From NCBI RefSeq assembly GCF_000718095.1, contig NZ_JOEI01000017.1:62001-126000 (forward strand): 64,000 nucleotides of DNA, in the 5' to 3' direction. The position numbers were made by a program, and so were the translations under genes. Position 1 is the first letter of the stretch; each line of letters starts with the position of its first letter. Under the pieces are notes generated by a model, which was given only the letters and a program-made list of their open reading frames with translations, searched no databases and was not told where the DNA came from. Source of the DNA: Streptomyces scopuliridis RB72 (GTDB lineage: Bacteria > Actinomycetota > Actinomycetes > Streptomycetales > Streptomycetaceae). Positions 11,001-20,361 of this stretch are shown here, piece after piece.

Positions 11001-11536
11001 GAGACACTGGGGCCGCGGAAGTCGAAGCAGTAGGAGACGCGGTTCGACACCATCGTCATCATCGTTCCGGTCGCGGTGTGGGCGGCCAGCGTCTCGAACC
11101 CCAGGTCGGCGAATTGCAGGATCTTGTAGTCGAGCGTGAACGCGCCGACGAAGACACCGACGTCGTGCCCCGCCAGCTCGGCCGGCTTCTGCCCGCCGTC
11201 CTCCAGCGCCTCCCAAGCCACCTCCAGCACCTTGCGCTGCTGCGGGTCCATGTGCGCGGCCTCGCGAGGGCTGATGCCGAAGAAAGCCGGGTCGAACTCG
11301 TCAAAGCCGTCGATGTAGCCACCGCGTCCGCCGACCAGCCGGCCGGGCTTGGTCTTGTCCCGGCTCCCGAGGGTCGTGATGTCGTACCGGTCCCCCGGCG
11401 TCATCGTGATGCAGTCCCTGCCGTCGAGCAGGTTCTGCCAGAACGTCCGGTAGTCAGAGGCGCCACCGGGCAGCCGGCAGCCGATTCCGATAATCGCGAT
11501 CTTGTCGCGGGAGACGACGTTGCGTGGGGCCGACAT
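2045..11536 (-). CDS. ftdB: Iterative hybrid PKS-NRPS for polycyclic tetramate macrolactam (FtdB-like)
   Basis: 3163 residues. Domains in order: KS (active Cys about 184 in DTACSSS, plus VEAHGTSTPVGDP and NIGHTESAAG), AT (GHSTGE, Ser about 646), DH (His about 949 in LRDHRIQGSALFP), KR (VTGAFGALG; Tyr about 1638), ACP (LGLDSLL, Ser about 1800), C (HHIVSDA, about 1998), A (YTSGSTGRPK about 2478; core A10 Lys in PSGKVD), PCP (GGSSIK, about 2882) and TE (GYSLGG, Ser about 3003). There is no ER. This is the signature PTM architecture: one iterative PKS module makes two polyene chains that the NRPS half joins to both amines of L-ornithine, and the TE region releases the tetramic acid. Pocket residues I align as D-V-G-E-L-V-S-I-D fit an ornithine-type code. 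An AAGGA lies 7 nt upstream of the ATG. Confidence 0.95.
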   Translation of the reverse strand: MSAPRNVVSRDKIAIIGIGCRLPGGASDYRTFWQNLLDGRDCITMTPGDRYDITTLGSRDKTKPGRLVGGRGGYIDGFDEFDPAFFGISPREAAHMDPQQRKVLEVAWEALEDGGQKPAELAGHDVGVFVGAFTLDYKILQFADLGFETLAAHTATGTMMTMVSNRVSYCFDFRGPSVSLDTACSSSLVAVDLACQSLNRGETSLALAGGTLLHMAPQYTIAETKGGFLSPDGRSRAFDASADGYVRAEGVGLVALKRLDDALRDGDPIHAVIIGSGVNQDGRTGGITVPNADAQVALIERVCAGAGIEPGSLQYVEAHGTSTPVGDPIEAAALGRALSIGRKPGAACYVGSVKTNIGHTESAAGIAGLIKTALCLKHRKIPPHINLDRLNPAIDLDALPYEIPTRAVDWPEHDGPARAGVNSFGFGGTNAHVLLEAAPTRYGAAQGAEAAVRDADSAVPGYSILPLTTRDPALLPEVAAGIREELSARARGRAVSLIDIGYTLARRRQHLESRLSIVYDSRASLQEALDAYLRGETHPHVVLGQRREDRQRRLVWVFTGMGPQWWGMGRQLFATEPVFRAAVERCDREIQELAGWSLVEELFADEVKSQMSETWLAQPANFAVQVGLAALWRSRGVRPDAIVGHSTGEAAAFYEAGVYTLRQAVTVVVHRSRLQQKLVDTGSMLAVSLSEDEAQRRVRPYADRVSVAAVNSPTAITLAGDEEALAELADQFQAEEVFAKFLAVRVPYHSPRMDPIKDELLSSLAGLKPSAAQVPLYLTGGREAAARGPADGSELNADYWWSNVRDSVRFHDAVDRLVDDGHRLFLEIGPHPVLGHSIDECLTAKGAEGRSIPSIRRQEDERLQFVLSLAALHNVGVDIAWEVLHPRGRPVTLPRYPWKRDRYWTEPKSVEQIRLGRREHPLLGRRLATAEPAWEAKLDVEALPYLRDHRIQGSALFPAAGYVEMAAQAVRAMTGGEAVFADIELRKALFLSAGADGENAVDGAGGDTTTVQLSFSAVNAAFTVATVPTGDVREPAVHARGIVRSGQHAPGMDRLDADPVRARSLRHLDGADCYAALAALGYHYGPAFQGIEEVWIGPDEALARIRPTEPIEADAAHHHMHPVLLDACFQTLLTPQLLQAEDTTGSVGGIRLPLSIDEVRMAAVGDRPLWAHATVTRQRDGEVTGDIAVYGDDGASLGRVSGFRAADVEKASATVSLSTVDSWLADVSWIDTPYPTETAAPSATAVPHCLVLADAQGVADELAALIATRGGDCHLVRPGTAYRIADDLRESTVRPGSAADLDRLFAELRADGARPYDHVVHLWNLDLPAVDAVSTADELRELSGVGGYALIALAQTLRSALPGVRLHIVTRGSQAVATRDPVEPLSAPAWGIGRVLWQQELTAHRGKLIDLDPATGRDGAARTAEAQALLREVMAAHGAADDEDEIALRGGRRYTSRLMPAAGLTRPLPLRLRADGAYLVTGAFGALGRLLCRALVAWGARRLILVGRTRLPDRGRWREVAADSAAGRAIRFVKELETLGAQPMLAPLDICDEASLTAWLAEYRRLESPRIRGVFHLAGQVRDTLLPEMDGEAFEAVHDPKVLGAYLLHRHLSDEPLDHFVLFSSIASLLTTAGQTNYAAGNAFLDALAHHRRARGLPGLSLDWGPWATGMIEELGLIEHYRGSRGMSSLSPEAGMAVLERVIGQDRAQLLVATVVDWPVFLAWYVSPPPLVRELAAAVGGPTASAVEQSSFLDSFRDAGDAPRRALLTERFSAVVASVLRVGAEQIDLDSALGALGLDSLLAMELRSRVYADLGLALPVVTLLSGASVTELIDQLYEGLAELVTADGGESAAGAAVELFHDEGRHPLTQNQKALWFLKQLNPDGFAYNIGGAVEVRVELDPELMFDAFRVLIERHPSLRANFTHEGGQPVQKVAPAADAALRQDVAHFDVQGVEWDVVHSMIVREYRKPYDLERDPLVRLRLFQRAPDRWVLMKAVHHIVSDAISTFTFIKELLAVYEALRQGRAAQLPPVPARYLDFLNWQNQFLAGPEARRMLDYWKAHLPADVPVLDLPTDKPRPAVQTHNGASEFFVLDTELSARVHDVAREHNVTVFMVLLSAYYVLLHRYSGQDDIVVGSPVMGRTQEEFASVYGYFVNPLPLHVNLGDEPSVEQLLARVRDAVLGGLDNQEYPFVLLVEELGLQHDPSRSAVFQAMFILLTHKVATENHGYRLEYIELPEEEGQFDLTLSVYEDEADQRFHCVFKYNTDLFLPETMRRLSAHYVSLLDALTRVPATSPADRLELLGARERRRILGDWSGAARQVVDPDVPVHELISRVASAHPEATAVRVPTEHGATRRMTYAELEHRSRTRARRFRELGVRDGSVVAVCMEKSTELIVTLLAVLRAGGAYLPLDPDNPADRLAYMVAHAEAAHVVVDGPGRERFAAHPGVLTLAELSDTATEPPEATEPRVDMDGPAYVIYTSGSTGRPKAVRVSHRNIASANLAWRAEYRLDTDVRVHLQLASPSFDVFTGDLVRALCSGGTLVLIGRELLFNTARLYETMRAERVDCAEFVPSVVRGLMAHCERGDARLDFMRLLVVGSDTWKVEEYDRLRVLCGPDTRLVNSYGLTEATIDSTYFEGPTDDLEPGRMVPIGRPFPGTEVYILDQYGEPVPPGVSGELWIGGTGVTTGYLSEPEHTAERFISRTLGGDGGAAPVRLYRTGDLARWDAVGRVQLLGRADSQVKVSGHRVEVGEIEAQLAQWPDLAQAVVVARPDGRGNKTLCAYGVAGPRATLDWRELRRFLGEHLPTYLIPASFTELRELPLTPSGKVDVAALPEPRFAAGQEAYEPPVTIYETRMADHWATLLGVEEVSLQHDFFEIGGSSIKLIELIHGLQSEFNISIPVSQLFKVTTLHGMARTVEHIITGRLPGSQPYLRFNRGAGPTVFCFPPAGGHGLIYRRFAEHLPECELVAFNYVAGDDKVARYADLIGSLRPEGACALLGYSLGGNLAFEVAKELERRGREVSDVVIVDSYRNQASYTPGAEHLEAFGRELREHLHKHTGSDTVAQETLDQAKDYLDFCGRTPNLGTVDALVAVISDEQKAAFYAAGESGSWHGASTTRNEVLRGAGVHADMLDPGRIEHNAQLVRGVLTRSPAMEGAPHGA

Positions 11537-11653
11537 GGCCGAATCCTTGAGTTGTCGTGACGTGGCGGTATGCGTAAACGGGCAGCGCTATGGCCTGACC
11601 GTGGCGAAGGCCGACCACTGCCAGGCGGGCAGGGCGTGGGAGGTGGTGCGTCG
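11537..11653 (-). promoter_or_regulatory. ftdA-ftdB intergenic region with probable internal promoter
   Basis: A 117-bp gap separates the hydroxylase and PKS-NRPS genes, long for one operon. Read on the minus strand it holds TTTACGCATACC, from which a -10-like hexamer can be picked, and an AAGGA Shine-Dalgarno just before the PKS-NRPS start. No clear -35 was found. I infer, but cannot prove, a promoter for the large gene here. Confidence 0.3.
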
Positions 11654-12487
11654 TTAGGTGGTGGGACTTCTCCATGCCTGGAGATGGCTGGCGAAGACGG
11701 CCTCGGTGCTCGGGAAGGAAGCGGGGTCATGCAAACCCACTGCGACCGGTTTTCGGCCTGGATACCAGGTGTAGCTGCGGAACACTCGGTCCCAGACAGT
11801 CAGATCGGAGCCGAAGTGGCCGGCCTCTGAGAGATTCGTGCTGTGATGCAGACGATGCTGTTCCGGGCCGGCGAACACGTAGTTGAGCCTGCCGATGCGC
11901 ACGTCGATGTTCGCGTGGGTGAAATAGCCCTGGGTGACGACGAAGAGGCCGATCACGAAGACGCTTTCCCGTGAAAATCCGAGCAGGCTCAGCGACAACT
12001 GCACCCCGCCCTGCGACAGCAGGACGTCCAGGACGTGGTTGACGCCGTTGTTGGCGACGTTGACCTTCTCCGGCACGTGGTGGACGCCGTGCAGCCGCCA
12101 CAGCCAGGGGTTGGTATGGCACCACCGGTGCACCAGATAGCTGGCCAGCGAGCCCACCAGCAGCGCCAGCGGGATCTCCGCCGCCAGGGGCAGCGCCGGC
12201 TCGGCCGGGGACACGACGGCGACGAGTGCCGCCACCAGTAGTTGCGCGGTGATGGCGCCGAGGGCGGTCAGCAGGAAATAGACGCCGTACCAGCCCCATT
12301 CACGGCGGTCAGGGTGCCAGGCGCGGTCATAGGGGATCACCCGCTCCAGGATCAGCAGATAGGCGATGACCCCGAACTGGAAGCCGAAGGTCGCCAATCC
12401 GGGATCGAGGCCGTGGTGCAGAGCCACTGCAGCCACGACGACCGTCGCCAGAAGCAGCAGGGGATAGGCCGTACGACGCATCCACAC
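11654..12487 (-). CDS. ftdA: Sterol desaturase/fatty acid hydroxylase family protein (PTM hydroxylase, FtdA-like)
   Basis: An integral-membrane di-iron oxygenase. Several hydrophobic segments surround the histidine clusters HRWCH, HGVHH, NHVLD and HRLHH that ligate the iron pair in the fatty acid hydroxylase superfamily. In PTM pathways this enzyme hydroxylates the ornithine-derived part of the tetramate. I chose the GTG at 12487 because GAGAGGGAG ends 8 nt upstream of it; an ATG two codons later (12481) is equally possible. The longer in-frame ATG at 12562 has no ribosome site. The gene is first in the PTM cluster as transcribed, 117 nt before the PKS-NRPS. Family and cluster role are confident; the start codon is not. 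Confidence 0.88.
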   Translation of the reverse strand: MWMRRTAYPLLLLATVVVAAVALHHGLDPGLATFGFQFGVIAYLLILERVIPYDRAWHPDRREWGWYGVYFLLTALGAITAQLLVAALVAVVSPAEPALPLAAEIPLALLVGSLASYLVHRWCHTNPWLWRLHGVHHVPEKVNVANNGVNHVLDVLLSQGGVQLSLSLLGFSRESVFVIGLFVVTQGYFTHANIDVRIGRLNYVFAGPEQHRLHHSTNLSEAGHFGSDLTVWDRVFRSYTWYPGRKPVAVGLHDPASFPSTEAVFASHLQAWRSPTT

Positions 12488-12823
12488 GACGACCGCTCCC
12501 TCTCTCCAAGTCCCGGTGTTCCACGCTTCGTAACCGCCCCACACGACATTCCGTAACGCCATGACGACTAAAAGTGATGAAGCGACATTCGTAAGGAGCG
12601 CGCGAGGTCTCGTGACCGTTTTCGAGATCGTGAAGCGAATGCCGGATGATCACGCCCACTCTTTCGGGAGGGCGGAGTGTGCTCCCGGCGGCTGGATCCT
12701 GACCATGCGCCGTCAAGAGCGGTACGTGGCTGTTCACTTTCACAAAACGGGCGTCCTGGTCTACGGGTGGGACACCAACGCCACCATGACCGCACCTTCC
12801 CGCGGTCGGTCGAGCCGGCAAAG
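12488..12823. other. Intergenic region upstream of the PTM cluster
   Basis: About 330 bp between the hydroxylase start and the tRNA terminator. Short open frames exist on both strands, but none has a convincing ribosome site together with recognisable protein content, and the longest plus-strand frame runs through the tRNA. The region should contain the promoter of the PTM cluster, but I could not identify one with confidence. Confidence 0.4.
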
Positions 12824-12865
12824 GAAGGCCAGGCCGAGGAGCAAAACCCCCCTGACCTGGCCTTC
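12824..12865 (-). terminator. Hairpin terminator downstream of tRNA-Thr
   Basis: A perfect 10-bp inverted repeat (GAAGGCCAGG at 12824-12833, CCTGGCCTTC at 12856-12865) begins 5 nt beyond the tRNA 3' end. The 22-nt loop, read on the minus strand, contains a G6T4 run. Confidence 0.7.
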
Positions 12866-12870
12866 GCCGG

Positions 12871-12944
12871 AGCCCCCTGTCGGATTCGAACCGACGACCT
12901 ACGCATTACAAGTGCGTTGCTCTGGCCAACTGAGCTAAGGAGGC
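12871..12944 (-). tRNA. tRNA-Thr (anticodon TGT)
   Basis: A 74-nt cloverleaf: acceptor stem GCCTCCT paired with AGGGGGC (one G-T pair) and discriminator T, D arm TAGCTCAGTTGG, anticodon stem ACGCA/TGCGT with loop CTTGTAA giving anticodon TGT (threonine), and T arm with GGTTCGAATCC. No CCA is encoded, as is common in Streptomyces. Its 3' end faces the PTM cluster, the side on which tRNA-targeted elements integrate. Confidence 0.97.
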
Positions 12945-13007
12945 GTGCCCGAGCAGTGTAACCGGCTTCGATCACCACCCCGCCCAGGAATTTCGTTCGG
13001 GCAGGAC

Positions 13008-13023
13008 TACTGACAGATCAGTA
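13008..13023. promoter_or_regulatory. Inverted repeat upstream of msiK, candidate operator
   Basis: TACTGA-CAGA-TCAGTA, a perfect 6-bp inverted repeat with a 4-bp spacer, lies 127 bp before the msiK start in the only long untranslated stretch on that side. It could bind a regulator or be a short hairpin; no regulator is identified. Confidence 0.3.
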
Positions 13024-13149
13024 ATGGACAGGTACCGTCACCTCAAGTTCACCCAGGTGGACTAGACCCATCCTTCGCCCCCCGGCGGAGGACCCACTCC
13101 TTTACTCGGATCGTCCGGCACGTTCCTGCCGGTGAGGGGACACATCGCC

Positions 13150-14274
<1,125 letters not shown>

Positions 14275-14336
14275 CCGGGGCAGACAGGCCGGGCGGCTGA
14301 CGCGCCCGCAGGGGCCTCCCGCCCGAATTCGTCCGC

Positions 14337-14364
14337 ACGGCCCCGCACTCCGGTGCGGGGCCGT
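14337..14364 (+). terminator. Hairpin terminator after msiK
   Basis: A perfect 12-bp stem, ACGGCCCCGCAC with loop TCCG and GTGCGGGGCCGT, lies 63 bp after the msiK stop. It is a typical GC-rich Streptomyces terminator without a U-tract. Confidence 0.85.
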
Positions 14365-14507
14365 ACGCGTGTGTCGACAAATACCCCGGCAGACAGGCCA
14401 TTTCGGACAGGTCACGTCAACACCCGATTCGAAAAGTCCGGTCGAACCATCCCTCGCACGAGTGACTAAATGTCGCCAAATCATCACTGACCGCTACGCT
14501 CGCCTGC

Positions 14508-14930
14508 GTGACCCACACAGCCCGCCGTATCGGCCGAACTCTCGCTCTCGTACTGCCCGTCGTCCTGGTGCTCTCCGGGACCCTCGCGGTCGCCCGTGTT
14601 CCGTGGGCGGCCAGCAACACCGAGTCGCAGGTCCTGACCGCCTCTTCGGACACCGCCTCGGTCCGGGCCAAGTCCCGTACGCCCCAGGATATTCTGCGCG
14701 ACCAGCTCCTCGTGGAGCTTCAGGAGAAGGATCCGGGCATCGCCCTGACGCACCTTCAGCGGCAGGTCGAGGAGCGCCCGTCGCTCGCCAAGCACTGCAT
14801 GTCGATCGCGCGGGCCCTCGGCCGCGCCGCCGTGGCCTCCTACGGCCCCACGCGCGCGCAGTCCTTCTCGCGTCCCGTGTGCGACACGTCGTTCGCGTTC
14901 GGCGTCTCCCAGCAGACCGCGGGGAGCTGA
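14508..14930 (+). CDS. Small secreted or membrane-anchored protein of unknown function
   Basis: 140 residues starting MTHTARRIGRTLALVLPVVLVLSG. There is a basic N-terminus and one hydrophobic segment (about residues 11-30) that is a signal peptide or membrane anchor, then a hydrophilic region with LQEKDPGIALTHLQRQVEE and two cysteines (CMSIARALG, CDTSF). The second half is typical of small conserved actinobacterial extracytoplasmic proteins; I do not recognise a named family. There is no ribosome site. A -10-like TACGCT (14495-14500) ends 7 nt before the GTG, which fits a leaderless transcript. The gene lies between msiK and a nucleotidyltransferase and carries its own promoter signal. Confidence 0.75.
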   Translation: MTHTARRIGRTLALVLPVVLVLSGTLAVARVPWAASNTESQVLTASSDTASVRAKSRTPQDILRDQLLVELQEKDPGIALTHLQRQVEERPSLAKHCMSIARALGRAAVASYGPTRAQSFSRPVCDTSFAFGVSQQTAGS

Positions 14931-14968
14931 CCGCCGGCTCCCTGCCCGGCCCGCCTATCGTTCACGGC

Positions 14969-15712
14969 ATGCATACGTATCCGACGCAGGCCGTGGTTCT
15001 CGCGGGCGGCCAGGGGTCGCGGCTGCGCCCGTACACCGATGACCGGCCCAAGCCGATGGTCGAGATCCCCGGAACAGGGACCCCGATCATCGGCCATCAG
15101 CTTTCCTGGCTCGCCGCCGAGGGCGTGACCGATGCCGTCATCTCGTGCGGCCATCTCGCCGAAGTCCTCCAGGAATGGCTGGACTCGGCGGATCTTCCGC
15201 TGCGTGTCACCACCGTGGTGGAGCCCGAGCCGCTGGGGCGCGGCGGCGGCCTCAAGTACGCCGCCGCGCGTCTGCCCGCCCCCGATCAGCCCTGGTACGC
15301 CACCAATGGCGACATCTGGACACGTTTCTCGCTGCGCGACATGGCCGCGTTCCACTCCGAGCGCGACGCGACCGCGACGCTCGCCCTCGCCCGGCCGCGC
15401 ATCCCGTGGGGAGCCGTCGAGACGGACGAGTTCGGGCATGTCCTCGACTTCATCGAGTCGCCCCCGTCGCCGTATCTGATCAACGCGGGGGTGTACGTGT
15501 TCTCCTCGGGCTTCGTCGAGTTGCTGCCCGACCGCGGCGACCACGAGCGGACCACCTTCCCCCGGCTGGCGCGGCAGCGCCGGCTGGCGGGCTTTCCGCT
15601 GCCGAACGGGGCGTACTGGCGGGCCATCGACACCGCCAAGGACCTCACCGAGGCGGCCAAGGAGCTCGCTTCCGGCGGCCCGGGGCGTCCCGGGAGCCCT
15701 GCGGGGGTCTGA
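14969..15712 (+). CDS. Sugar-phosphate nucleotidyltransferase family protein
   Basis: 247 residues beginning MHTYPTQAVVLAGGQGSRLR. The GGxGxRLxP nucleotide-binding signature is followed by KPMVEIPGTGTPI and the metal-binding aspartate in NGDIW. This is the GT-A-fold NTP-transferase family (GlmU, RmlA or mannose-1-phosphate guanylyltransferase-like), shorter than full-length GlmU or RmlA and lacking a left-handed beta-helix tail. It should form an NDP-sugar for cell-surface glycans; the sugar and base are not readable. A -10-like TATCGT ends 7 nt before the ATG and there is no Shine-Dalgarno, suggesting a leaderless mRNA. Confidence 0.85.
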   Translation: MHTYPTQAVVLAGGQGSRLRPYTDDRPKPMVEIPGTGTPIIGHQLSWLAAEGVTDAVISCGHLAEVLQEWLDSADLPLRVTTVVEPEPLGRGGGLKYAAARLPAPDQPWYATNGDIWTRFSLRDMAAFHSERDATATLALARPRIPWGAVETDEFGHVLDFIESPPSPYLINAGVYVFSSGFVELLPDRGDHERTTFPRLARQRRLAGFPLPNGAYWRAIDTAKDLTEAAKELASGGPGRPGSPAGV

Positions 15713-15735
15713 CAGCGTCTGAGACCCGCCTCTGA

Positions 15736-15791
15736 GGCACGACGGGGGGCACGACGGGGGGCACGACGGGGGGCACGACGGGGGGCACGAC
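15736..15791. repeat. 12-bp tandem repeat
   Basis: Four full copies plus one partial copy of GGCACGACGGGG run head to tail between two convergent genes, immediately before the terminator hairpin. No function is evident. Confidence 0.85.
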
Positions 15792-15793
15792 AG

Positions 15794-15826
15794 AGGGGCG
15801 GCCCCGCCCAGGTGGGGGCCGCCCCT
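15794..15826. terminator. Bidirectional terminator between convergent genes
   Basis: A 12-bp perfect stem (AGGGGCGGCCCC / GGGGCCGCCCCT) with a 9-nt loop lies between the plus-strand nucleotidyltransferase and the minus-strand DoxX gene, and can serve both. Confidence 0.8.
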
Positions 15827-15845
15827 CCGGCGTCTCCGTACGGCG

Positions 15846-17636
15846 TCAGCCGAGCAGGCCGCCGATCGGGTTGCGGTTGCCGCCGCCCGACGACGAGCCT
15901 CCGGTCCCGGATCCCCCGTCGCCGCTGCCGCTGCCGCTGCTGCCGCTTCCGCTGCCTCCGCCGCTGCCGTCGCCCGTACCGCCCGTCGAGGACGGTCCCT
16001 GGCTGCTGGACGGCGGCGGGGCCTGCTCCGCCGTCTGCGGGGGCCGCTGGACCGTGCCCTGCGTCTGGCTGGGCTGCTGCGTCCGTCCCGTACCCGTCGT
16101 GGCGCCGCCGCTCTCGCGGACCTGCCCGTCACCGCCGGGCGCGGTCTGCGGGGCCGTGGGGCTGCCCGAGCGGGTCGCGGACGGTTCGGATGATGTGCCG
16201 CCCTTGGCGCCCCCGCTGTCGGGCGTGCCGGACGCGCTGCCGGCCCCTCCGCCGCGCTTCTGCGGCAGCGGGACGCCCGGCAGCTGGTTGACCGGGTCCA
16301 CATTGGGTCCCGGCACGGTCACCATCTCGGAGGACCGTACGGCGCCGCCCAGGACCGAGCCGACCAGCAGCGTGAGACCGATGACGACCGTCGCCACGAC
16401 CGCGCCCCGGCGCAGCACCCTGCGCCGCAGCTCCCAGATCTCCGAGCGCGGCCCGAGCCTGCGCCATGCCTCGCCCGCGAGCCGCCCGTCCACGGAGTAG
16501 ACCGGGGCGCCCGCGATGATCAGCGGGGACCAGGCGGCGAGGTAGATGATGTCGGGCGCGTCGTACGCCGGGACGGTCCGCCAGCTGACGGTGAGCAGCA
16601 GCGCCGCCGAGAGCAGCGCCCCCACAGAGGCGGCGACCCGCTGCCAGAGACCGAGGACCGTCAGTACGCCGACCACGATCTGGAGGAAGGCGACGCTGAG
16701 GCCCGCGCCGACGGGGTGGGAGAGCGCGAAGTCGCGCAGCGGCTCCGCGAGGGCCCAGGGGTGCAGGGAATTGAGCCACTTCACCATCGAGCCGCGCTCG
16801 CCGCCGTCGAAGTAGACGGGGTCGCAGAGCTTGCCCATGCCGGCGTAGATCGAGATGAAGCCGAGGAAGACGCGGAGCGGGAGCAGCACCACGCCGAGGT
16901 TCATCCGGCGGCCGGGGTAGTACGCGTGCCGCACGCCCGCGTCGGCGGCGCGCGCGCCCTCCGCGCCGTGCCGCAGGGAGCGCTCGTCGGGGTCGAGGCC
17001 GAGTTCGTACGGCTCCTCGTCGGGCGCGTCGTACGCGGAGTCGTAGCCCGAGTCATAGCGGGAGTGGTAGCGCGAGTCGGTGTCGTAGGCCGTGTCGTAC
17101 GCGCCGACCGCCTGCCGCATGGGCGGCAGCAGTGGCGTGGCGGCGGTACGGGGGGCACCGGCCGGAGCCGGTACGGTCGCGCGCGAGCCGCCGACGACGG
17201 GCGTCGGAACTGTCGTCTCGCCTTCGATATCGATCCGCGGGATGACCTGGGTGGCGCCGCTGTCGTACCCCCTTCCGGGTACTTCTGGCAGGCCGGGCGT
17301 CTCGCGGTACGCGCCGCGCGCAGGCAGGGCGGAGGAGTTCCGTACGGCCTGGAGGAGTCCGCTGGCTCCGGGGTCCCCCGGAGCGGACTTTCCGCTCCAC
17401 ACGACGGGCGCCCTGCGGCGCGCTCCCCCACCGCCCCCGCCGCCCCCGCCGCTCATGGCGGGGATACGCGCGGTGTCCGCGGCGCGCGCGGCGCCGGGGC
17501 GCTGGGGCGTTGCGAGCTTCACCCGGAAGCTGGCGTGGTTCACGATGACCTGCGCGGGGTCGCAGTCCACTTTGAGCATGCTCAGCGGGGGCTGATCGTC
17601 GAACCCGGGCCGGGGCGTTCTGGTGTCCACACTCAT
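15846..17636 (-). CDS. DoxX family membrane protein with long disordered ends
   Basis: 596 residues. The central part (about residues 245-440) carries the DoxX hydrophobic domain, with RVFLGFISIYAGMGKLCDP and several membrane helices, plus a further helix (AVVATVVIGLTLLVGSVLGG). A cytoplasmic-looking N-terminal region of about 240 residues has a Gly-rich run and YDxxYD repeats, and the C-terminus is a Gly/Ser/Thr/Pro-rich tail ending GGLLG. DoxX proteins are thiosulfate:quinone oxidoreductase-like membrane subunits, often tied to redox stress. The low-complexity extensions make it much longer than the roughly 150-residue core. Start is by frame length; no strong ribosome site was confirmed. 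Confidence 0.8.
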   Translation of the reverse strand: MSVDTRTPRPGFDDQPPLSMLKVDCDPAQVIVNHASFRVKLATPQRPGAARAADTARIPAMSGGGGGGGGGARRRAPVVWSGKSAPGDPGASGLLQAVRNSSALPARGAYRETPGLPEVPGRGYDSGATQVIPRIDIEGETTVPTPVVGGSRATVPAPAGAPRTAATPLLPPMRQAVGAYDTAYDTDSRYHSRYDSGYDSAYDAPDEEPYELGLDPDERSLRHGAEGARAADAGVRHAYYPGRRMNLGVVLLPLRVFLGFISIYAGMGKLCDPVYFDGGERGSMVKWLNSLHPWALAEPLRDFALSHPVGAGLSVAFLQIVVGVLTVLGLWQRVAASVGALLSAALLLTVSWRTVPAYDAPDIIYLAAWSPLIIAGAPVYSVDGRLAGEAWRRLGPRSEIWELRRRVLRRGAVVATVVIGLTLLVGSVLGGAVRSSEMVTVPGPNVDPVNQLPGVPLPQKRGGGAGSASGTPDSGGAKGGTSSEPSATRSGSPTAPQTAPGGDGQVRESGGATTGTGRTQQPSQTQGTVQRPPQTAEQAPPPSSSQGPSSTGGTGDGSGGGSGSGSSGSGSGDGGSGTGGSSSGGGNRNPIGGLLG

Positions 17637-17739
17637 CTAACCGAGTGACTTGTGTTTAGGACACTGCCTTGACGCGCGGGAAATGTCCGAGACCCGTCAA
17701 GATCACCAAGCCGCCCCGTTCAAGGGCCCCCAGGAGGCC

Positions 17740-18690
17740 TCAGGACCGGCGGCGCGACGCCTCGTACAGCACCACTCCCGCGGCGACCCCGGCGTTCAGC
17801 GACTCGGCGCCGCCCGGCATCGGGATCCGGACCCGGAAGTCGCAGGTCTCGCCGACCAGCCGGGACAGCCCCTTGCCCTCGCTGCCGACGACGATCACGA
17901 CGGGACCGCCGAGGGCTTCGAGGTCACCGACCTCCGCCTCGCCGTCCGCCGCGAGGCCGACGACGGTCAGGCCCGCCTTCTGGTACGCCTCCAGCGTGCG
18001 GGTCAGGTTGGTGCAGCGGGCGACCGGCGTACGGGCCGCCGTACCGGCCGAGGACTTCCAGGCACCGGCCGTCATCCCGGCGGCGCGCCGCTCCGGTACG
18101 ACGACGCCGTGTCCGCCGAAGGCGGAGACGGAGCGGACGACCGCGCCGAGGTTGCGCGGGTCGGTGACCCCGTCGAGCGCGACGATCAGCGGGTCCTCGC
18201 CGTCGTCGAAGGCCGCGGCGGCGAGGTCGTCGGGGTGGGCGTACTCGTACGGCGGGACCTGGAGGACGAGACCCTGGTGGTTCAGGCCGTTCGTCATCCG
18301 GTCCAGCTCGGGCTTGGGGGCCTCCATCAGGTGGATGCCGCCGCGGTCGGCCGCGAGCTGGAGCGCCTCGCGGACACGCTCGTCGTTGTCGATGAACTGC
18401 TGTACGTAGAGCATCGACGCGGGCACGCCGTCGCGCAGCGCCTCGAAGACCGGGTTGCGGCCGACGACCATCTCGCTGGTGCCCTTGCCGCCGCGACGTG
18501 CCACCTGGCGGCGGGCGGTCTGCTTGGCCTTGGCGTTGGCGGCGCGGTTCTGGACATGGCCCTTGCGCGCGGACGCGGGCGGCGTCGGGCCCCTGCCCTC
18601 AAGCCCGCGGCGTCGCTTGCCACCGCTGCCGACCTGCGCGCCCTTCTTGTTGGACGTGCGGCGGTTCCTGCGCTGGCTGTTCCCGGCCAT
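17740..18690 (-). CDS. rlmB: 23S rRNA (guanosine-2'-O-)-methyltransferase RlmB (TrmH/SpoU family)
   Basis: 316 residues. The first 75 are a very basic Arg/Lys/Gly tail typical of actinobacterial RlmB. They are followed by the substrate-binding L30e-like domain beginning [18 protein letters not shown] and the SPOUT catalytic domain with [32 protein letters not shown] and the C-terminal knot [22 protein letters not shown]. It 2'-O-methylates a guanosine of 23S rRNA in the peptidyl-transferase region. It lies upstream of cysS in the other sense of the common Streptomyces cysS-rlmB pairing, in the same orientation, with 133 nt between them. Confidence 0.93.
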   Translation of the reverse strand: MAGNSQRRNRRTSNKKGAQVGSGGKRRRGLEGRGPTPPASARKGHVQNRAANAKAKQTARRQVARRGGKGTSEMVVGRNPVFEALRDGVPASMLYVQQFIDNDERVREALQLAADRGGIHLMEAPKPELDRMTNGLNHQGLVLQVPPYEYAHPDDLAAAAFDDGEDPLIVALDGVTDPRNLGAVVRSVSAFGGHGVVVPERRAAGMTAGAWKSSAGTAARTPVARCTNLTRTLEAYQKAGLTVVGLAADGEAEVGDLEALGGPVVIVVGSEGKGLSRLVGETCDFRVRIPMPGGAESLNAGVAAGVVLYEASRRRS

Positions 18691-18823
18691 GACCTACCTG
18701 TTTCGTTGCCTAAGTGCGTCAGATGTTCTTCAGACGTGGGGATGCGTCAAGTTTTATGTGTCAGCGTACGCAAGTGTGCCGCCCGGACGCCCTCGAAGCC
18801 CCCGGGCGGCACATATGCCCAGG

Positions 18824-20239
<1,416 letters not shown>

Positions 20240-20361
20240 GCGACAAGGGTAGTGCGCTTGGGGTAGTGCCCCGCGACCCTTTGGGCCACGGGGACACCGA
20301 AGCGTGACAATTATGACCTCGACCGGCTCAGACGCGGCCGGCTCAGCCGCGGCCGACGTGC

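Noticed and set aside
12561..12938. A plus-strand open frame of 125 residues upstream of msiK
   Set aside because: It runs into the tRNA-Thr gene on the other strand and lacks a ribosome site; the residues are not recognisable.
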